Positions 1-8,920 of a stretch of 64,000 bases of DNA are shown piece after piece. The notes under the pieces were generated by a model. The model did no database searches, was not told the origin of the DNA, and worked only from the letters and a program-made list of their open reading frames with translations. Numbering within the stretch: the stretch's first letter is position 1; each line of letters starts with the position of its first letter. The DNA lies in the NCBI GenBank assembly GCA_021648845.1, contig JAKJHY010000018.1, forward strand, positions 43,055 to 107,054, given 5' to 3'. The position numbers and the translations under genes were made by a program. Source of the DNA: Mycobacterium sp. MBM (GTDB taxonomy: Bacteria; Actinomycetota; Actinomycetes; Mycobacteriales; Mycobacteriaceae).

Positions 1-269
1 ATGATGTTGTCGGCGATGACGACGTTCGACGAGCCCTGCAGGGTCACCGCCCAGCAGGTGCCCTTGGCGTTGATGGTGTTGCCGGTTCCGTTGACCAGCA
101 GTGTGGCGTTGTTGCAGTCCAGCGTCTGCGTGATGCCCTGACCGGTGATATGGGTGTCGCCGTTCTTGGCCTGTGCCGACGGCGCGGCCAGCCCGGCCAG
201 CAGCAGCGGAGTGACCAGTGCGCCCGCCGCGATCGACCGGCTCCGACTTTTCACACGCAGAGTCGCCAT
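1..269 (-). CDS. DUF3060-type exported protein (partial, runs off the window)
   Basis: The ATG at 269 opens an N-terminal fragment of about 89 residues; the 3' part lies before base 1. It begins with basic residues, then a hydrophobic stretch (AAGALVTPLLLAGLAAPSA) and an AQA-type signal peptidase site, so it is exported. The mature part (ITGQGITQTLDCNNA, then VNGTGNTINAKGTC) has the N- and G-rich repeats and paired Cys typical of mycobacterial DUF3060 proteins, which are predicted to form a small beta-helix. The function of the family is unknown. It is divergent from the lipoprotein genes at 369. Confidence 0.7.
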   Translation of the reverse strand, partial: MATLRVKSRSRSIAAGALVTPLLLAGLAAPSAQAKNGDTHITGQGITQTLDCNNATLLVNGTGNTINAKGTCWAVTLQGSSNVVIADNI

Positions 270-368
270 GGGTGAACAGAGTACGGGGCCCGACCCGTTC
301 CGTGGCGCCGGTTGCCGGGTTTGCCGTCCGGTCGCAGACCGCGTTGGCGCTGGGTAGCGTGTGCAACG

Positions 369-923
369 ATGCGCGCGCGTGGCTCCCGGACGATCCTCCG
401 GTCTCTTGCCGTGGCAGCCACCGTGATGGCCGCCGCGGGTTGCACGCAGCAGGTCGGCGGCGTGGCACAACCCATGCGCTCGGCCGACGCTGATGACTAC
501 GCCGACGCCGGACGCGGCTACGGCTACACCGACGACCGCTGCGGATTGCTCACCGACGACTCGGTCCAGTCCATGCTTTCCGCCGATGACGTGGTCCGGC
601 CGTACAGCGGCGCGGTGTGCCAATACGTGCTGACCCGCGGCACGAGCCTGATCGATGCGACGTTCGCCTGGTTCGACACCGGCGACCTGGGGCGCGAGCG
701 CGCGCTGGCGCTCGACCGTGGCGCCCAGGTCAGCGATACCGTGATCGAGCGCAGGCCCGCGTTCCTGGCCAGCCGGGACACCACCGGTTCGGGCTGTGCG
801 GCGACCGCTGCCGCCGCCGGCGGCGTGCTCAGCTGGTGGGTTCAAGTGCGCAACACCCCGGGGGTGGACGCCTGCCCGCAGGCCCGCATGCTGCTGTCGG
901 CGACGCTGAGATCGGATATGTGA
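369..923 (+). CDS. DUF3558-type lipoprotein
   Basis: I chose the ATG at 369 over the upstream in-frame 312 because it puts a short basic start (MRARGSRTILRS) directly before a hydrophobic stretch and an AAGC lipobox. The mature protein of about 160 residues has spaced Cys pairs (DDRCGLLTDD, GAVCQYVL, GSGCAAT, VDACPQ), the layout of actinobacterial DUF3558 lipoproteins such as mycobacterial LprB/LprC. It would be anchored to the outer face of the membrane. It sits one base from a second DUF3558-like lipoprotein gene, and tandem pairs are common in this family. No biochemical function is known. Confidence 0.72.
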   Translation: MRARGSRTILRSLAVAATVMAAAGCTQQVGGVAQPMRSADADDYADAGRGYGYTDDRCGLLTDDSVQSMLSADDVVRPYSGAVCQYVLTRGTSLIDATFAWFDTGDLGRERALALDRGAQVSDTVIERRPAFLASRDTTGSGCAATAAAAGGVLSWWVQVRNTPGVDACPQARMLLSATLRSDM

Positions 924-924
924 C

Positions 925-1455
925 ATGCGCCGGCCCGCGATGATCGCCGCCCTTGCCGCCGCCGTCTCGGTGGCGCTGGCCGGTTGTGGCACCGGCGAGA
1001 CCGAGCGGGCGGCTCCCGCCGCCGGCCACCAAGAGCCCGGCGGCGGGTTCCGGGGCGGGGACTGCCACGGCATCACCGACGCCGATATCGCGCGGGTGAC
1101 CGGCGCCGCCCAGTTCACCAAGGTGCTCGTCAACGACACCGGCTGCTTCTGGCAGGAGAACTCGGTGGTCGGCACCTTCGGGGCGGGGATGGGCATCTCG
1201 ACCTGGTGGTACCGGGGCAGCGATATGGAGATCGAGCGGGAACTGGAGAAGCGGGCCGGCCGCACCATCAGCGAGCTCTCCTTGGAGGGCAACGACGGTT
1301 TCAAGGCCTACGACGCCAACGCCTGCAGCATCTATGTGGCCAAGGGCGACGATCTGATCACCTGGTCGATCCAGACGATGAATCCCGCCACCTTGCCCCC
1401 GCTGTGCGCGATCACCGACGAACTGGCCAAACTCAGCCAGGACCGGGTGAACTAG
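925..1455 (+). CDS. DUF3558-type lipoprotein, second of a pair
   Basis: This 176-residue protein starts at ATG 925, immediately after the preceding stop. MRRPAMIAALAAAVSVALAGC is interpreted as a signal peptide with an LAGC lipobox. The mature chain has the DUF3558 pattern: CHGITDADIARVTG near the N-terminus, GCFWQEN in the middle, and paired Cys near the C-terminus (NACSIYVA, PLCAITDELA). It is probably cotranscribed with the gene at 369 and resembles the mycobacterial LprB/LprC pairing. The role is unknown; an envelope-associated binding protein is possible. Confidence 0.75.
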   Translation: MRRPAMIAALAAAVSVALAGCGTGETERAAPAAGHQEPGGGFRGGDCHGITDADIARVTGAAQFTKVLVNDTGCFWQENSVVGTFGAGMGISTWWYRGSDMEIERELEKRAGRTISELSLEGNDGFKAYDANACSIYVAKGDDLITWSIQTMNPATLPPLCAITDELAKLSQDRVN

Positions 1456-1508
1456 AGTCATTAGTCAACCCGGCTTCGGGGGATCACGACGAACCGGAGG
1501 GCGGGCGA

Positions 1509-2075
1509 ATGGCAGCGCGGGCGACCAAACTGAGCCGCGACGCAATCGTGAACGCCGCGTTGGCCTTCCTGGACCGCGAAGGGTGGGACGCGTTGACCAT
1601 CAACGCGCTGGCCACCCAGCTGGGCACCAAGGGCCCGTCGCTGTACAACCACGTCCAAAGTCTCGAAGACCTGCGCCGAACAGTGCGGATGCGGGTCATC
1701 CGGGACATCATCGGCATGTTGCACGCCGTCGGTGAGGGCCGCACCCGCGACGATGCCGTGGTCACCATGGCCAGTGCCTACCGCAGCTACGCCCACCACC
1801 ACCCGGGCCGGTATTCGGCGTTCACCCGGATGCCGTTGGGCGGGGACGATCCCGAGTACACCGCCGCCGCCCGGGAGGCCGCCGGGCCGGTACTGGCCGC
1901 GCTGGCGTCCTACGGTCTGGACGGCGATAACGCGTTCTATGCCGCGCTGGAGTTCTGGTCCGCGCTGCACGGCTTCGTGCTACTGGAGATGACCGGGGTG
2001 ATGGACGATGTGGATACCGACGCGGTGTTCACCGACATGGTGCTGCGGTTGGCCGCCGGCATGGAGCGCAGATAA
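1509..2075 (+). CDS. TetR-family transcriptional regulator (complete copy)
   Basis: 188 residues from ATG 1509, preceded by a GGAGGG ribosome site. The N-terminal helix-turn-helix is clear: DAIVNAALAFLDREGWDALT, then LATQLGTKGPSLYNHV. The C-terminal part resembles TetR_C WHG-type ligand domains (FWSALHGFVLLEMTG). A TetR-type gene directly upstream of rpsL is the usual mycobacterial order (Rv0681 in M. tuberculosis), so this is the resident regulator. Here it is separated from rpsL by about 15.7 kb, and its last 249 bases are repeated at 17518-17766. Exchange between the two repeats would leave one intact tetR next to rpsL. Confidence 0.88.
   Translation: MAARATKLSRDAIVNAALAFLDREGWDALTINALATQLGTKGPSLYNHVQSLEDLRRTVRMRVIRDIIGMLHAVGEGRTRDDAVVTMASAYRSYAHHHPGRYSAFTRMPLGGDDPEYTAAAREAAGPVLAALASYGLDGDNAFYAALEFWSALHGFVLLEMTGVMDDVDTDAVFTDMVLRLAAGMERR
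1821..2069 (+). repeat. 249-bp direct repeat, left copy (3' end of tetR)
   Basis: This stretch of the tetR coding region is repeated at 17518-17766 in the same orientation. I compared the two base by base and found a single difference (A in GGTACTGG here, G in the right copy). Similarity stops abruptly at both ends: GTATTCGGCG precedes this copy and CACCTCCGCC precedes the other, and after GAGCGC the stops differ (AGATAA here, CGGTAG there). The near identity suggests a recent duplication or active homogenisation. Confidence 0.95.
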
Positions 2076-2097
2076 CCGGCTCGCCGATTCTCGGCTT

Positions 2098-2115
2098 GTC
2101 GGCCGTTCGGCCGAC
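2098..2115 (+). terminator. Possible hairpin terminator after tetR
   Basis: A perfect 7-bp stem GTCGGCC / GGCCGAC around a GTTC loop lies 23 bases past the tetR stop. There is no T-run after it (CATTGTTGC), so it is at best an I-shaped hairpin of the kind proposed for mycobacteria. The remaining leader to 2267 should hold the promoter of the ATPase operon, but I could not pick a convincing -35/-10 pair. Confidence 0.4.
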
Positions 2116-2267
2116 CATTGTTGCTAGAGCGTCAGAAACGGTTGCCCCGTTATCCGTCAACGGTTAGCTTTATCGAGCAACGTCGAGATTGTGACGTCAA
2201 GAGAAGAACCTGAGTCGTTTTCCGTTATTAGCTGGAAGCCGTGGGTGATCGATGAGGGGGATGCTCG

Positions 2268-5126
2268 GTGACAGCCGATGGGCGCAGTCGTCGCAGGATT
2301 CACCTTGAGGGTGAACTCGCGGCTCCTGCACCTCGCCAGCCGCCGCCGATAGCGGTGCCACCGCCCCCGCCACGGAAGCCCGGCCAGGAGTCGTCGCAGT
2401 CGACGACACCCAGGCTGCCCTCGGCTGCCGACAACGCGGCCGCGTCCTCGCTGGAAGCGGAACTGCGGGAGCGGGTGACCGCGCTGTCGGCCGAATCCGA
2501 TCGCATCGCCACCAGCATCGCCCGGCACAGCGATGACGAGTTCCGTGGGCTTGATACGTCGATCACTGCCCGACAACGCAATATCCTCACCTGCCGTGAC
2601 GCCGCTGTGGAAGCCGCCGCGCGACGGCATCAGCAGCAGGTCAGCGAAGCCGCGGAGGCCGTAGCCGCCTGGGCGAACGCCGTCGCGCCCGGGGCGGCGA
2701 GCCTTCCGTGGACCCAACCGTGGCCGCTAGCGCCTCAGCCGTCGACCCACGTGCGGTTCGGCGCCACCGCGCTGGGACCGGCGGTGGCGCCGTTCCTGGA
2801 GCACCGCAGTTGGGCCGTGTACGGTGACGAGGCCACCGCCGTTGATCTGGTGCGGCAGGTCATTTTGCGTACCACCGCTCAGGTTCCGTTGCGTCATCTG
2901 CGGTTGCGGGTGTTCGATCCTCGCATCGAGGGCCCGCTGGGATTTCTGGCCGACCTGCGCGACGCCCATCCGGACAGCTACTCCGCGCCCGCCCACACAT
3001 CCGTAGACCTGCACGCCGTGCTGGCCGACGTCACCGCGTCCGCGTCAACGGCGGCCGAGCAGATCAGCGCCCGCCATGTGCGCAGCCTCGGCGAGCTCTG
3101 GCTCGAGGACGGACGGCCGGTGCACCCGTACACGGTGCTGGCGGTGTTCAGCTACCCGCTCGGAATCGACGAGGCGGCCCAGGCGTCCCTGGTGCGCTTG
3201 GCGCAGTCCGGGGCCACACGCGGCGTCTCCCTGCTCGTACAGGTGGATCCGACGGCGGCACCGGCCCGCGACGTCCGGCCGGGCGAGCTGCTTGACCTGA
3301 TGACCCCCTTCGAGGCTGAAGACGGCCGCTGGCACACCTCGCTGCTGCCCGAGGCCATCGAAGTGGTGGCCGACCCACCGCCGACGCGGGATCAGGTCAA
3401 GGCGGTGCTGGAACGCTCGGTCAGCGAGGTGAGTAATGACACCGGGCCCACGGTCTCACTGGAACAACTCTTGGCCGGCGTCGTCGCCGACCCCTGGCGC
3501 GGCAACGTCGAGGATGGCATCGAGGCGATCATCGGACTGCGGGGTAGGGAACCGGTGCGGCTGGCGCTGCGTTCAGAAAATCCGCCGCATCCGAACATGT
3601 TGATCGGCGGTGCGGTGGGCCAGGGCAAGTCCAACCTGTTGTTGGCCATTATTTACTCGCTGGCCGCCCGGTACGCACCTGACGAACTCGAGATGCTGCT
3701 GCTCGACTTCAAACAGGGCCTGGAGTTCAAACGTTTCGACAAGGACGCCGACGGCAGGAACTGGCTGCCGCATGCCCGGGTGCTCAGCCTGGAGAGCAGC
3801 AAGCCGTTCGGCCTGGCCGTGCTCGAATTCGTCCAGCAGGAGATGGAACGACGCGCCCAGTTGTTCACCGCCGCACGCTGCAACGGGTTTCGCGAGTACC
3901 GGCAGCACACCGGCCAGCCGATGACCAGGATGCTGCTCATCATCGACGAGTTCCAGGTGCTGTTCGACGGTAACGACGATCTGACCACCAGTGCCGTGCT
4001 GTTGTTCGAACAGTTGGCCAGGCAGGGCCGAGCGTTCGGCATCCACATCCTGCTGTCCTCGCAGACGCTGTCGGGCATCTCGGGCCTGCAGGTCAAAGGC
4101 GATTCGATCTTCGCGCAGTTCCCGCTGCGGGTGTCGCTGAAGAACACCGCCGAGGAGTCACAGGTGATCCTGTCCCGTGGCAACACCGCGGCAGCAGAAC
4201 TCGTCTACCGCGGCGAGGTGGTGGTCAACCGCAACTTCGGCACCACCTCTGCCAACGAGGTCGCCGTCGCCGGCTACGCCGAACCAACGTGGATCAACGC
4301 GTTGCAGAAACAATTGTGGGAAAGAGATTCTCGGCGCGCCGAGCCGTGGGTGTTCCTCGGCCGGGGATACGCCCGGTGGCCGGGCGCACTGCCCGAGCGC
4401 GACGTGCCCACAGCGGCCGTCGGTCGGCCGATCGCGATCACCGATGAACTCGTCGAGATTCGCTTCCACAGTGAGATCGACCAGGCCGTTGCGGTGATCG
4501 GTACCGGAAACACCGACGCCTCAGCCGTTTTGGGAGCCGCTGTCGTCACCGCCACTGCCGGATGGGAGGCCGGCACCCGGGTCATCGTGCTCGATGGGAG
4601 GTCCTCGGCGGGTGCGGACCCGATCCTGGGTTATGCGTTGGAACAGGTGCGCAGCCGGGGGATCGAGGTCCGGTCGGTGTCCGGTGATCAGATACCGGGC
4701 AATCTCATCGGTGAACTGTCCCAACAGCTGCGCACCAACACCCTTCCGACGCTGGTGGTAGGGATCGCGCTGGAGCGGGTGATCGGGATGACCGACGAGG
4801 TGCCATTGGATCCCGACGACGAATACGGGCCCCGCATCTCGGCGACATCGGTGCTGTCCGAACTCACCACCCATGGCAGTGTCCGCGGCCTGCACTTCAT
4901 CGGTTGGTGGCCCACCTTGCGCGCGTTCAAGGCGCAGCTGTCTTTCGACCACGGTGTGTCGCGCTATGTGTTCCTCAGGGTCGGTCTCGACGATCTGCGC
5001 GAGATCGCCGGCCCCCAGGCACAGCCGGCCGAAGGGGCGCCCCGGGCGCAGTTCTTCGACCGTGGCTCCGATCGGGGACTGCAGGTGGTGGTTCCGTTCG
5101 AGCCCACCATCGGGAGTGCGTCATGA
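2268..5126 (+). CDS. FtsK/SpoIIIE-type ATPase with EccC-like layout
   Basis: 952 residues from GTG 2268, preceded by GAGGGG. The first ~150 residues are Pro-rich and then helical. Residues ~150-330 resemble a degenerate P-loop domain (VRFGATALGPAVAPF, LRVFDPRIEGPLGFLADL). Residues ~420-690 are a canonical FtsK/SpoIIIE motor with Walker A GGAVGQGKSN (447-456), LLDFKQGLEF, and Walker B MLLIIDEFQ (555-563) followed by QGRAFGIHILLSSQTL. A C-terminal domain (~720-940) has an eroded P-loop position (IGTGNTDAS). One active motor flanked by degenerate P-loop domains recalls EccC of type VII secretion. The motor should move a polymer, DNA or protein, at a membrane. The gene overlaps the next one by ATGA. 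No EccB/D/E proteins are visible nearby. Confidence 0.82.
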   Translation: MTADGRSRRRIHLEGELAAPAPRQPPPIAVPPPPPRKPGQESSQSTTPRLPSAADNAAASSLEAELRERVTALSAESDRIATSIARHSDDEFRGLDTSITARQRNILTCRDAAVEAAARRHQQQVSEAAEAVAAWANAVAPGAASLPWTQPWPLAPQPSTHVRFGATALGPAVAPFLEHRSWAVYGDEATAVDLVRQVILRTTAQVPLRHLRLRVFDPRIEGPLGFLADLRDAHPDSYSAPAHTSVDLHAVLADVTASASTAAEQISARHVRSLGELWLEDGRPVHPYTVLAVFSYPLGIDEAAQASLVRLAQSGATRGVSLLVQVDPTAAPARDVRPGELLDLMTPFEAEDGRWHTSLLPEAIEVVADPPPTRDQVKAVLERSVSEVSNDTGPTVSLEQLLAGVVADPWRGNVEDGIEAIIGLRGREPVRLALRSENPPHPNMLIGGAVGQGKSNLLLAIIYSLAARYAPDELEMLLLDFKQGLEFKRFDKDADGRNWLPHARVLSLESSKPFGLAVLEFVQQEMERRAQLFTAARCNGFREYRQHTGQPMTRMLLIIDEFQVLFDGNDDLTTSAVLLFEQLARQGRAFGIHILLSSQTLSGISGLQVKGDSIFAQFPLRVSLKNTAEESQVILSRGNTAAAELVYRGEVVVNRNFGTTSANEVAVAGYAEPTWINALQKQLWERDSRRAEPWVFLGRGYARWPGALPERDVPTAAVGRPIAITDELVEIRFHSEIDQAVAVIGTGNTDASAVLGAAVVTATAGWEAGTRVIVLDGRSSAGADPILGYALEQVRSRGIEVRSVSGDQIPGNLIGELSQQLRTNTLPTLVVGIALERVIGMTDEVPLDPDDEYGPRISATSVLSELTTHGSVRGLHFIGWWPTLRAFKAQLSFDHGVSRYVFLRVGLDDLREIAGPQAQPAEGAPRAQFFDRGSDRGLQVVVPFEPTIGSAS

Positions 5127-5656
5127 GTGCCGCCGCCGATTACGACGCCTACGTCACCGCGTTGCGGGCAACTATCGACCTGCCGCAGTCCCACGCGAAC
5201 GAACGTGAGGCGATCGAGCGCCGGGCCCGAGACGAGATTGCCGCGCTGGATCGGGAACGCCAAGACGCCGCCCTGCGGTGGACGCAGTACCGCGACACCA
5301 GCTCACGGCTGGCCAGGAGGGTCAACGAACTGGCTACCAAGGCGGGGACGCCGCCGCCGCGCGCATCCGCCGAACCGCTTGCGGCCTCGGCGATCCCGAC
5401 TGCTCTGGAAGCGCTGCGCATCGATCTGGACCGTGCCGAGCAGTCCTGGCAGTGGCTGGAGCGCCATCGTGACCGCGTCCGCACCGCCGCTCAACACCCG
5501 GTGCACGTAGCGCCGCCAATTACGCCAGCGCCGGCGCCGGCACCAGCGCCACCACCGCCCGAGCCCGCCAAGCCGACGGTGAGCCCCGCGGTTCTGATCG
5601 GTGCGGCCGTCGCATTGATCGTCGTTGTGTTGATTCTGATCCTGGCGATGATGTGA
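5123..5656 (+). CDS. Tail-anchored coiled-coil membrane protein
   Basis: 177 residues; ATG 5123 overlaps the ATPase stop (ATGA), implying translational coupling. The first ~85 residues are charged and helical, with repeated acidic and basic stretches (NEREAIERRARDEIAALDRE). A second helix spans ~95-125, followed by a Pro/Ala linker (PAPAPAPAPPPPEPAKP). One C-terminal transmembrane helix ends the protein (VLIGAAVALIVVVLILILAMM region), with essentially no tail beyond it. Most of the protein therefore faces the cytosol. It may dock the preceding ATPase to the membrane. No family was recognised. Confidence 0.7.
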   Translation: MSAAADYDAYVTALRATIDLPQSHANEREAIERRARDEIAALDRERQDAALRWTQYRDTSSRLARRVNELATKAGTPPPRASAEPLAASAIPTALEALRIDLDRAEQSWQWLERHRDRVRTAAQHPVHVAPPITPAPAPAPAPPPPEPAKPTVSPAVLIGAAVALIVVVLILILAMM

Positions 5657-5665
5657 GGTGCTGCC

Positions 5666-6142
5666 ATGAGCTTCCGTAACCGGATAAAGCCACCGCAGGC
5701 GCAGCCGTCGCTGACCCGGATGTCGGTGCCCACGCAGAGCGGGCGGTCCAATATCCTTCCCGGCGTTGACAACATCGCCCTGGCTAACCGAATCAAGCCT
5801 CGCCGGGCCGAACTGTTGCAGGTACTCACCCAGGTCGACGCGTCGGTGGATCAGGTGGCCCAGACCCAGATCATGGAGTGGATTCGGGAGGAGTACGAGG
5901 CCCGCCAAGGTGGTGAGGTGATCGGCATGTTCGCCAAGTGCTACCTGGGACCGCCCTTCGTCGACCACAAACTCGACCTGTTCGGCTCGATCCTGCAGCA
6001 CTTTTCGCCAGCCCAGGATCCGGGGTACCCGTATTCGCAGGCCCGCGGCCTGGTGCGTAGCGGATCGTATGCGTTTATCGAGATCTATTCAGACGGAAAG
6101 ATTGTGCCGATCCTGCCGGACGGCACCGCGGTTTCGATGTGA
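5666..6142 (+). CDS. Hypothetical soluble protein of the ATPase operon
   Basis: 158 residues from ATG 5666, ten bases after the previous stop. It has a basic, probably disordered N-terminus (MSFRNRIKPPQ, IKPRRAELLQVL), a helical middle (QVDASVDQVAQTQIMEWIREE) and a mixed C-terminal domain (GMFAKCYLGPPFVDHKLDLF, SYAFIEIYSDGKIVPILPDG). No signal peptide or transmembrane helix is present. I do not recognise the family. Its place between two membrane proteins of the operon suggests a structural or adaptor part of the same complex. Confidence 0.6.
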   Translation: MSFRNRIKPPQAQPSLTRMSVPTQSGRSNILPGVDNIALANRIKPRRAELLQVLTQVDASVDQVAQTQIMEWIREEYEARQGGEVIGMFAKCYLGPPFVDHKLDLFGSILQHFSPAQDPGYPYSQARGLVRSGSYAFIEIYSDGKIVPILPDGTAVSM

Positions 6143-6163
6143 GGATCCGGGACGAGGAGCGAA

Positions 6164-7930
6164 ATGACCGTTGACCCAGCAGCGTTGAGCCGAGCGCTCA
6201 ACGACATGCACGACTCGATCAGTGGCCAACTCGGCAGGCTGGACAGCAAGGTCGAGGGTGTGCAGGGCGAGATCGGTCGGGTGTCGACTGACATCCAGAC
6301 CACCCGCTCCGAACTGCTCGAACTGCGAGAAGAGTTCCAGCGATTCGTCAACCAGGCCGAGCGGACCGCCAACATCCAGCGTTCGGAGACCGTCATCGGC
6401 AACCTGGAAGCCGAGCTGGATCGGGAGTACGGGCACTACAATCAGGTCCGGCGGACTACCGTCGGGACACTGCAAGCCTTCGACATCGGCAACGTCACCG
6501 ACAAGACCGTGCAGCAAGTGTCCGAGGAGCTGATGATCCAGACTCCCAGGTACTGGCTCGCGCCGGCGTTGGTCGGGTTGGCGGCCTGGTCGCGGGACAA
6601 CGAGGAGTTGGCCCACCGATCCATCGAAGAGGCCTTCAATCGGGATCCCAAGAAGACCAGCCTGTTCTTCGCATTGGTACTGCGCCGGCAGGCACGTACC
6701 GAGGCGGCGGCCCGTTGGTTGCGGCACTACATCCAGGCACTGGACCCGCGGGCACTGACCCGCGAGTTCGTCGTCATCCTGGAGGCGGCCTCGCAGGAGG
6801 CGTTCGGTCCGATCGGGCGCCAGCTCATCGGCGAGCAGTTGGCCAAGTGGAACGTCATGCTGCGGGACGACCGCAATGTGGTCGAGGCGCAGATCGCGGC
6901 GTGGAGCGGTGATCTGGACATTCACCGCGCGACGGTGAACGACGGCGAATATCCGCACCTTTCCCGGATCAGCCCGCATTGGCCGCAGTTCAAGGATTTG
7001 CTGGAGCGGGCATCCACGCACGGATTCACCGCCGAGAAGTACCTGGCGATCCGGGAAGAGCCGACCCTGCTGGGAGGTTCCGTCCAGGACCGCCTCGATG
7101 ACATTCTGGAACTGCTGGTCAAGGAGTACGACGAGGAGGAGTTGCCGCTCAAACGGCAGGTGGTTTTCCACCAGGCGGTGATCGACAACGGCGGCGACAT
7201 GGACCGCGCCAAAGCGGCGGCCGACGAGATCAATGTGGCGCTCGAAGAGAGTCTCGACGCAGTGTCGTTGCAGACCCAGACCGCCATCCGCCGGGAGATG
7301 TACGGTGTGTCGGTCTCGGCGCAGAAGATCGCCATCGGCGGCAGCCGAGACGACTTCCGTGCCGCAGTGCACCGGTACTCCGCCGACTACCGGTCGCGCT
7401 TCCTGGACAATGTCGATATCTCGCTGCCGGACAATCACTCCGAGTACGCGATGACGCTCGGCTTCAGCGGATGGAAGTCCAACACCGGTGTCCCGCAGCA
7501 GCAGGCCGAGGCATCGCTGGCCGACACCTGGCAGCAGACGGTGCACAACTATCTGGAAAGTGTGCGGTTCAAGGAGAACAACTACTTCATCGCCGGCGGC
7601 ATCGCGCTGCTGGGACTGATCATCATGATCATGTGCATCGGTGCCGACGTCATAGGTTTCGGTGTGCTGCTGTTCCTGGCCGCCGCAGGCGGAGCGGGAT
7701 TCTGGGTGTGGCGCAAGAAGAAGGACTGCGACGAGAAGTACCAGAAAGCACAGGGTATGGCGCAGGCGGCGCTGGAGTTCTCCATCGACATCTACCGCGC
7801 CACCGTCGCGGAGTTTGTAGACGCCAAACTTGCCTACGGGGAGGAAGATGGCAAGGAGCAGGATCTGCTCCGACTCATCGACACCTGGCCCGTCTATGCA
7901 CAGAGTCGGACTCAGGAGCAGGTCTCATGA
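6164..7930 (+). CDS. Large coiled-coil protein with C-terminal membrane hairpin
   Basis: 588 residues from ATG 6164 with a GAGGAGC ribosome site. Residues 1-~85 form a long heptad-rich coiled coil (LGRLDSKVEGVQGEIGRV, TTRSELLELREEF). A helical body follows, with alpha-solenoid-like character around 120-400. Residues ~471-522 form two adjacent hydrophobic helices (IALLGLIIMIMCIGADVIG and GVLLFLAAAGGAGFWVW), then WRKKKD. The last ~60 residues are cytosolic. The topology of a membrane hairpin with large cytosolic domains suggests a scaffold for the neighbouring ATPases. No known domain was recognised. It overlaps the next gene by ATGA. Confidence 0.68.
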   Translation: MTVDPAALSRALNDMHDSISGQLGRLDSKVEGVQGEIGRVSTDIQTTRSELLELREEFQRFVNQAERTANIQRSETVIGNLEAELDREYGHYNQVRRTTVGTLQAFDIGNVTDKTVQQVSEELMIQTPRYWLAPALVGLAAWSRDNEELAHRSIEEAFNRDPKKTSLFFALVLRRQARTEAAARWLRHYIQALDPRALTREFVVILEAASQEAFGPIGRQLIGEQLAKWNVMLRDDRNVVEAQIAAWSGDLDIHRATVNDGEYPHLSRISPHWPQFKDLLERASTHGFTAEKYLAIREEPTLLGGSVQDRLDDILELLVKEYDEEELPLKRQVVFHQAVIDNGGDMDRAKAAADEINVALEESLDAVSLQTQTAIRREMYGVSVSAQKIAIGGSRDDFRAAVHRYSADYRSRFLDNVDISLPDNHSEYAMTLGFSGWKSNTGVPQQQAEASLADTWQQTVHNYLESVRFKENNYFIAGGIALLGLIIMIMCIGADVIGFGVLLFLAAAGGAGFWVWRKKKDCDEKYQKAQGMAQAALEFSIDIYRATVAEFVDAKLAYGEEDGKEQDLLRLIDTWPVYAQSRTQEQVS

Positions 7931-8295
7931 CGAATTCGTGGACACCACCACCGCGGATCAGCCGGGACGGATCCGATGCTGCGACACAGCGGTTCTCGGC
8001 GGTTGACGGGGCCGCCCCGACTGAACGGATCGCCGCAGTGCCCTACCCGGAGCAGGAGTCGATGTCTGAAGCACCCCCGATCGTGATTCGCCGGGCACGG
8101 CCTTCGTTGTTCGTGCCGCCGAATCCGTCGGACCAGGAACAGGTGATCTCGCGTGATATCGGCGTGCAGCGCAGGCCGCAGAAGCAGGAGATCAGCCGCA
8201 ACCGCAAGATCGCCGGAAATCTGCCGAAGTGGGATCCGCTGCCGCCCGGGGAGATTCATGTCATCCACCGAGGTCCACGGCACAGCTCACCATGA
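7927..8295 (+). CDS. Short Pro- and Arg-rich hypothetical protein
   Basis: 122 residues; ATG 7927 overlaps the stop of the coiled-coil protein. Composition is low-complexity and probably disordered: PPPRISRDG at the start, VIRRARPSLFVPPNPSDQE in the middle, then a basic stretch (RRPQKQEISRNRKIAGNLPK) and PLPPGEIHVIHRG. It resembles a linear-motif linker more than an enzyme. It sits in an unbroken chain of overlapping genes (7930/7927, 8295/8292), so it is probably made in step with its neighbours. No homologue was recognised. Confidence 0.6.
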   Translation: MTNSWTPPPRISRDGSDAATQRFSAVDGAAPTERIAAVPYPEQESMSEAPPIVIRRARPSLFVPPNPSDQEQVISRDIGVQRRPQKQEISRNRKIAGNLPKWDPLPPGEIHVIHRGPRHSSP

Positions 8296-8912
8296 CCGCG
8301 CCCACCAGCGTCTACGAGGCGTGGGTGTCTGCGCTGCGGTTGTGGGGTGCGGACCCACGCCACGATATGGCGGGGCTGCCGGTGCTGGTGGTCGATTCGC
8401 TCCCGCCGGCCGCCTACGAGCGGCTCCTAGGACACCTGATGGCTGCGCAGCAGCGGGTGATGGACCAGTGGTCGGTCACCTTCACCAGGGACCTGGCGGC
8501 GGTGCGCGACGAACACAGCCGGGCTCGGGTGCTGCTCGGTGGCCGTGTTCTGCTGGCTCGCCGTCTGCAGCTGGCCCGTCACCCCGGGTTGCCCGAGGTG
8601 GTGCGCACCGAGCTGGCCAACGGCATCGCCCGTGATATCCGGCAGCTGCAGCAGGAGTTGGAGGAGGCGGTCATGCGGCAGCAACCCGGTACTCGGCTGG
8701 ACCGAACGCAGATCGAACGTGCTCTGTACGCGTTGCGTACCAATCCGCTGACCGCGGTGCTGGATCCGGGATTCTCGCTGCAGGCACTGCTGGATGGCCG
8801 GGTAGAGGATCCGCCGGTGCCGGTGTCCCCGCTCCCACCGACCCGCGGCCCGGAGGCTGCCGACCCGGACCCGCCCGTGCGCCGTCGGCGCGCGATCATC
8901 ATCGACAACTAG
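8292..8912 (+). CDS. Hypothetical helical protein before the Ycf46-type ATPase
   Basis: 206 residues from ATG 8292, chosen because it overlaps the preceding stop by four bases. The body is almost wholly helical (YERLLGHLMAAQQRVMDQW, ARDIRQLQQELEEAVMRQQ). The C-terminus is Pro-rich and ends in a basic-acidic tail (RRRRAIIIDN). No membrane helix or signal is present. It lies eight bases upstream of the AAA+ ATPase gene and may be an adaptor or substrate receptor for it. No family was recognised. Confidence 0.6.
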   Translation: MTAPTSVYEAWVSALRLWGADPRHDMAGLPVLVVDSLPPAAYERLLGHLMAAQQRVMDQWSVTFTRDLAAVRDEHSRARVLLGGRVLLARRLQLARHPGLPEVVRTELANGIARDIRQLQQELEEAVMRQQPGTRLDRTQIERALYALRTNPLTAVLDPGFSLQALLDGRVEDPPVPVSPLPPTRGPEAADPDPPVRRRRAIIIDN

Positions 8913-8920
8913 GAATACCG

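Noticed and set aside
984..1508. Extended + strand frame running into tetR from inside the second lipoprotein gene
   Set aside because: The first 175 codons are an Arg-rich shadow of the lipoprotein; the ribosome site and TetR domain set the start at 1509.
6089..7546. 485-codon minus-strand frame within the coiled-coil membrane gene
   Set aside because: It mirrors the + strand gene, which has a ribosome site, coiled coils and membrane helices; the antisense product has no recognisable domain.
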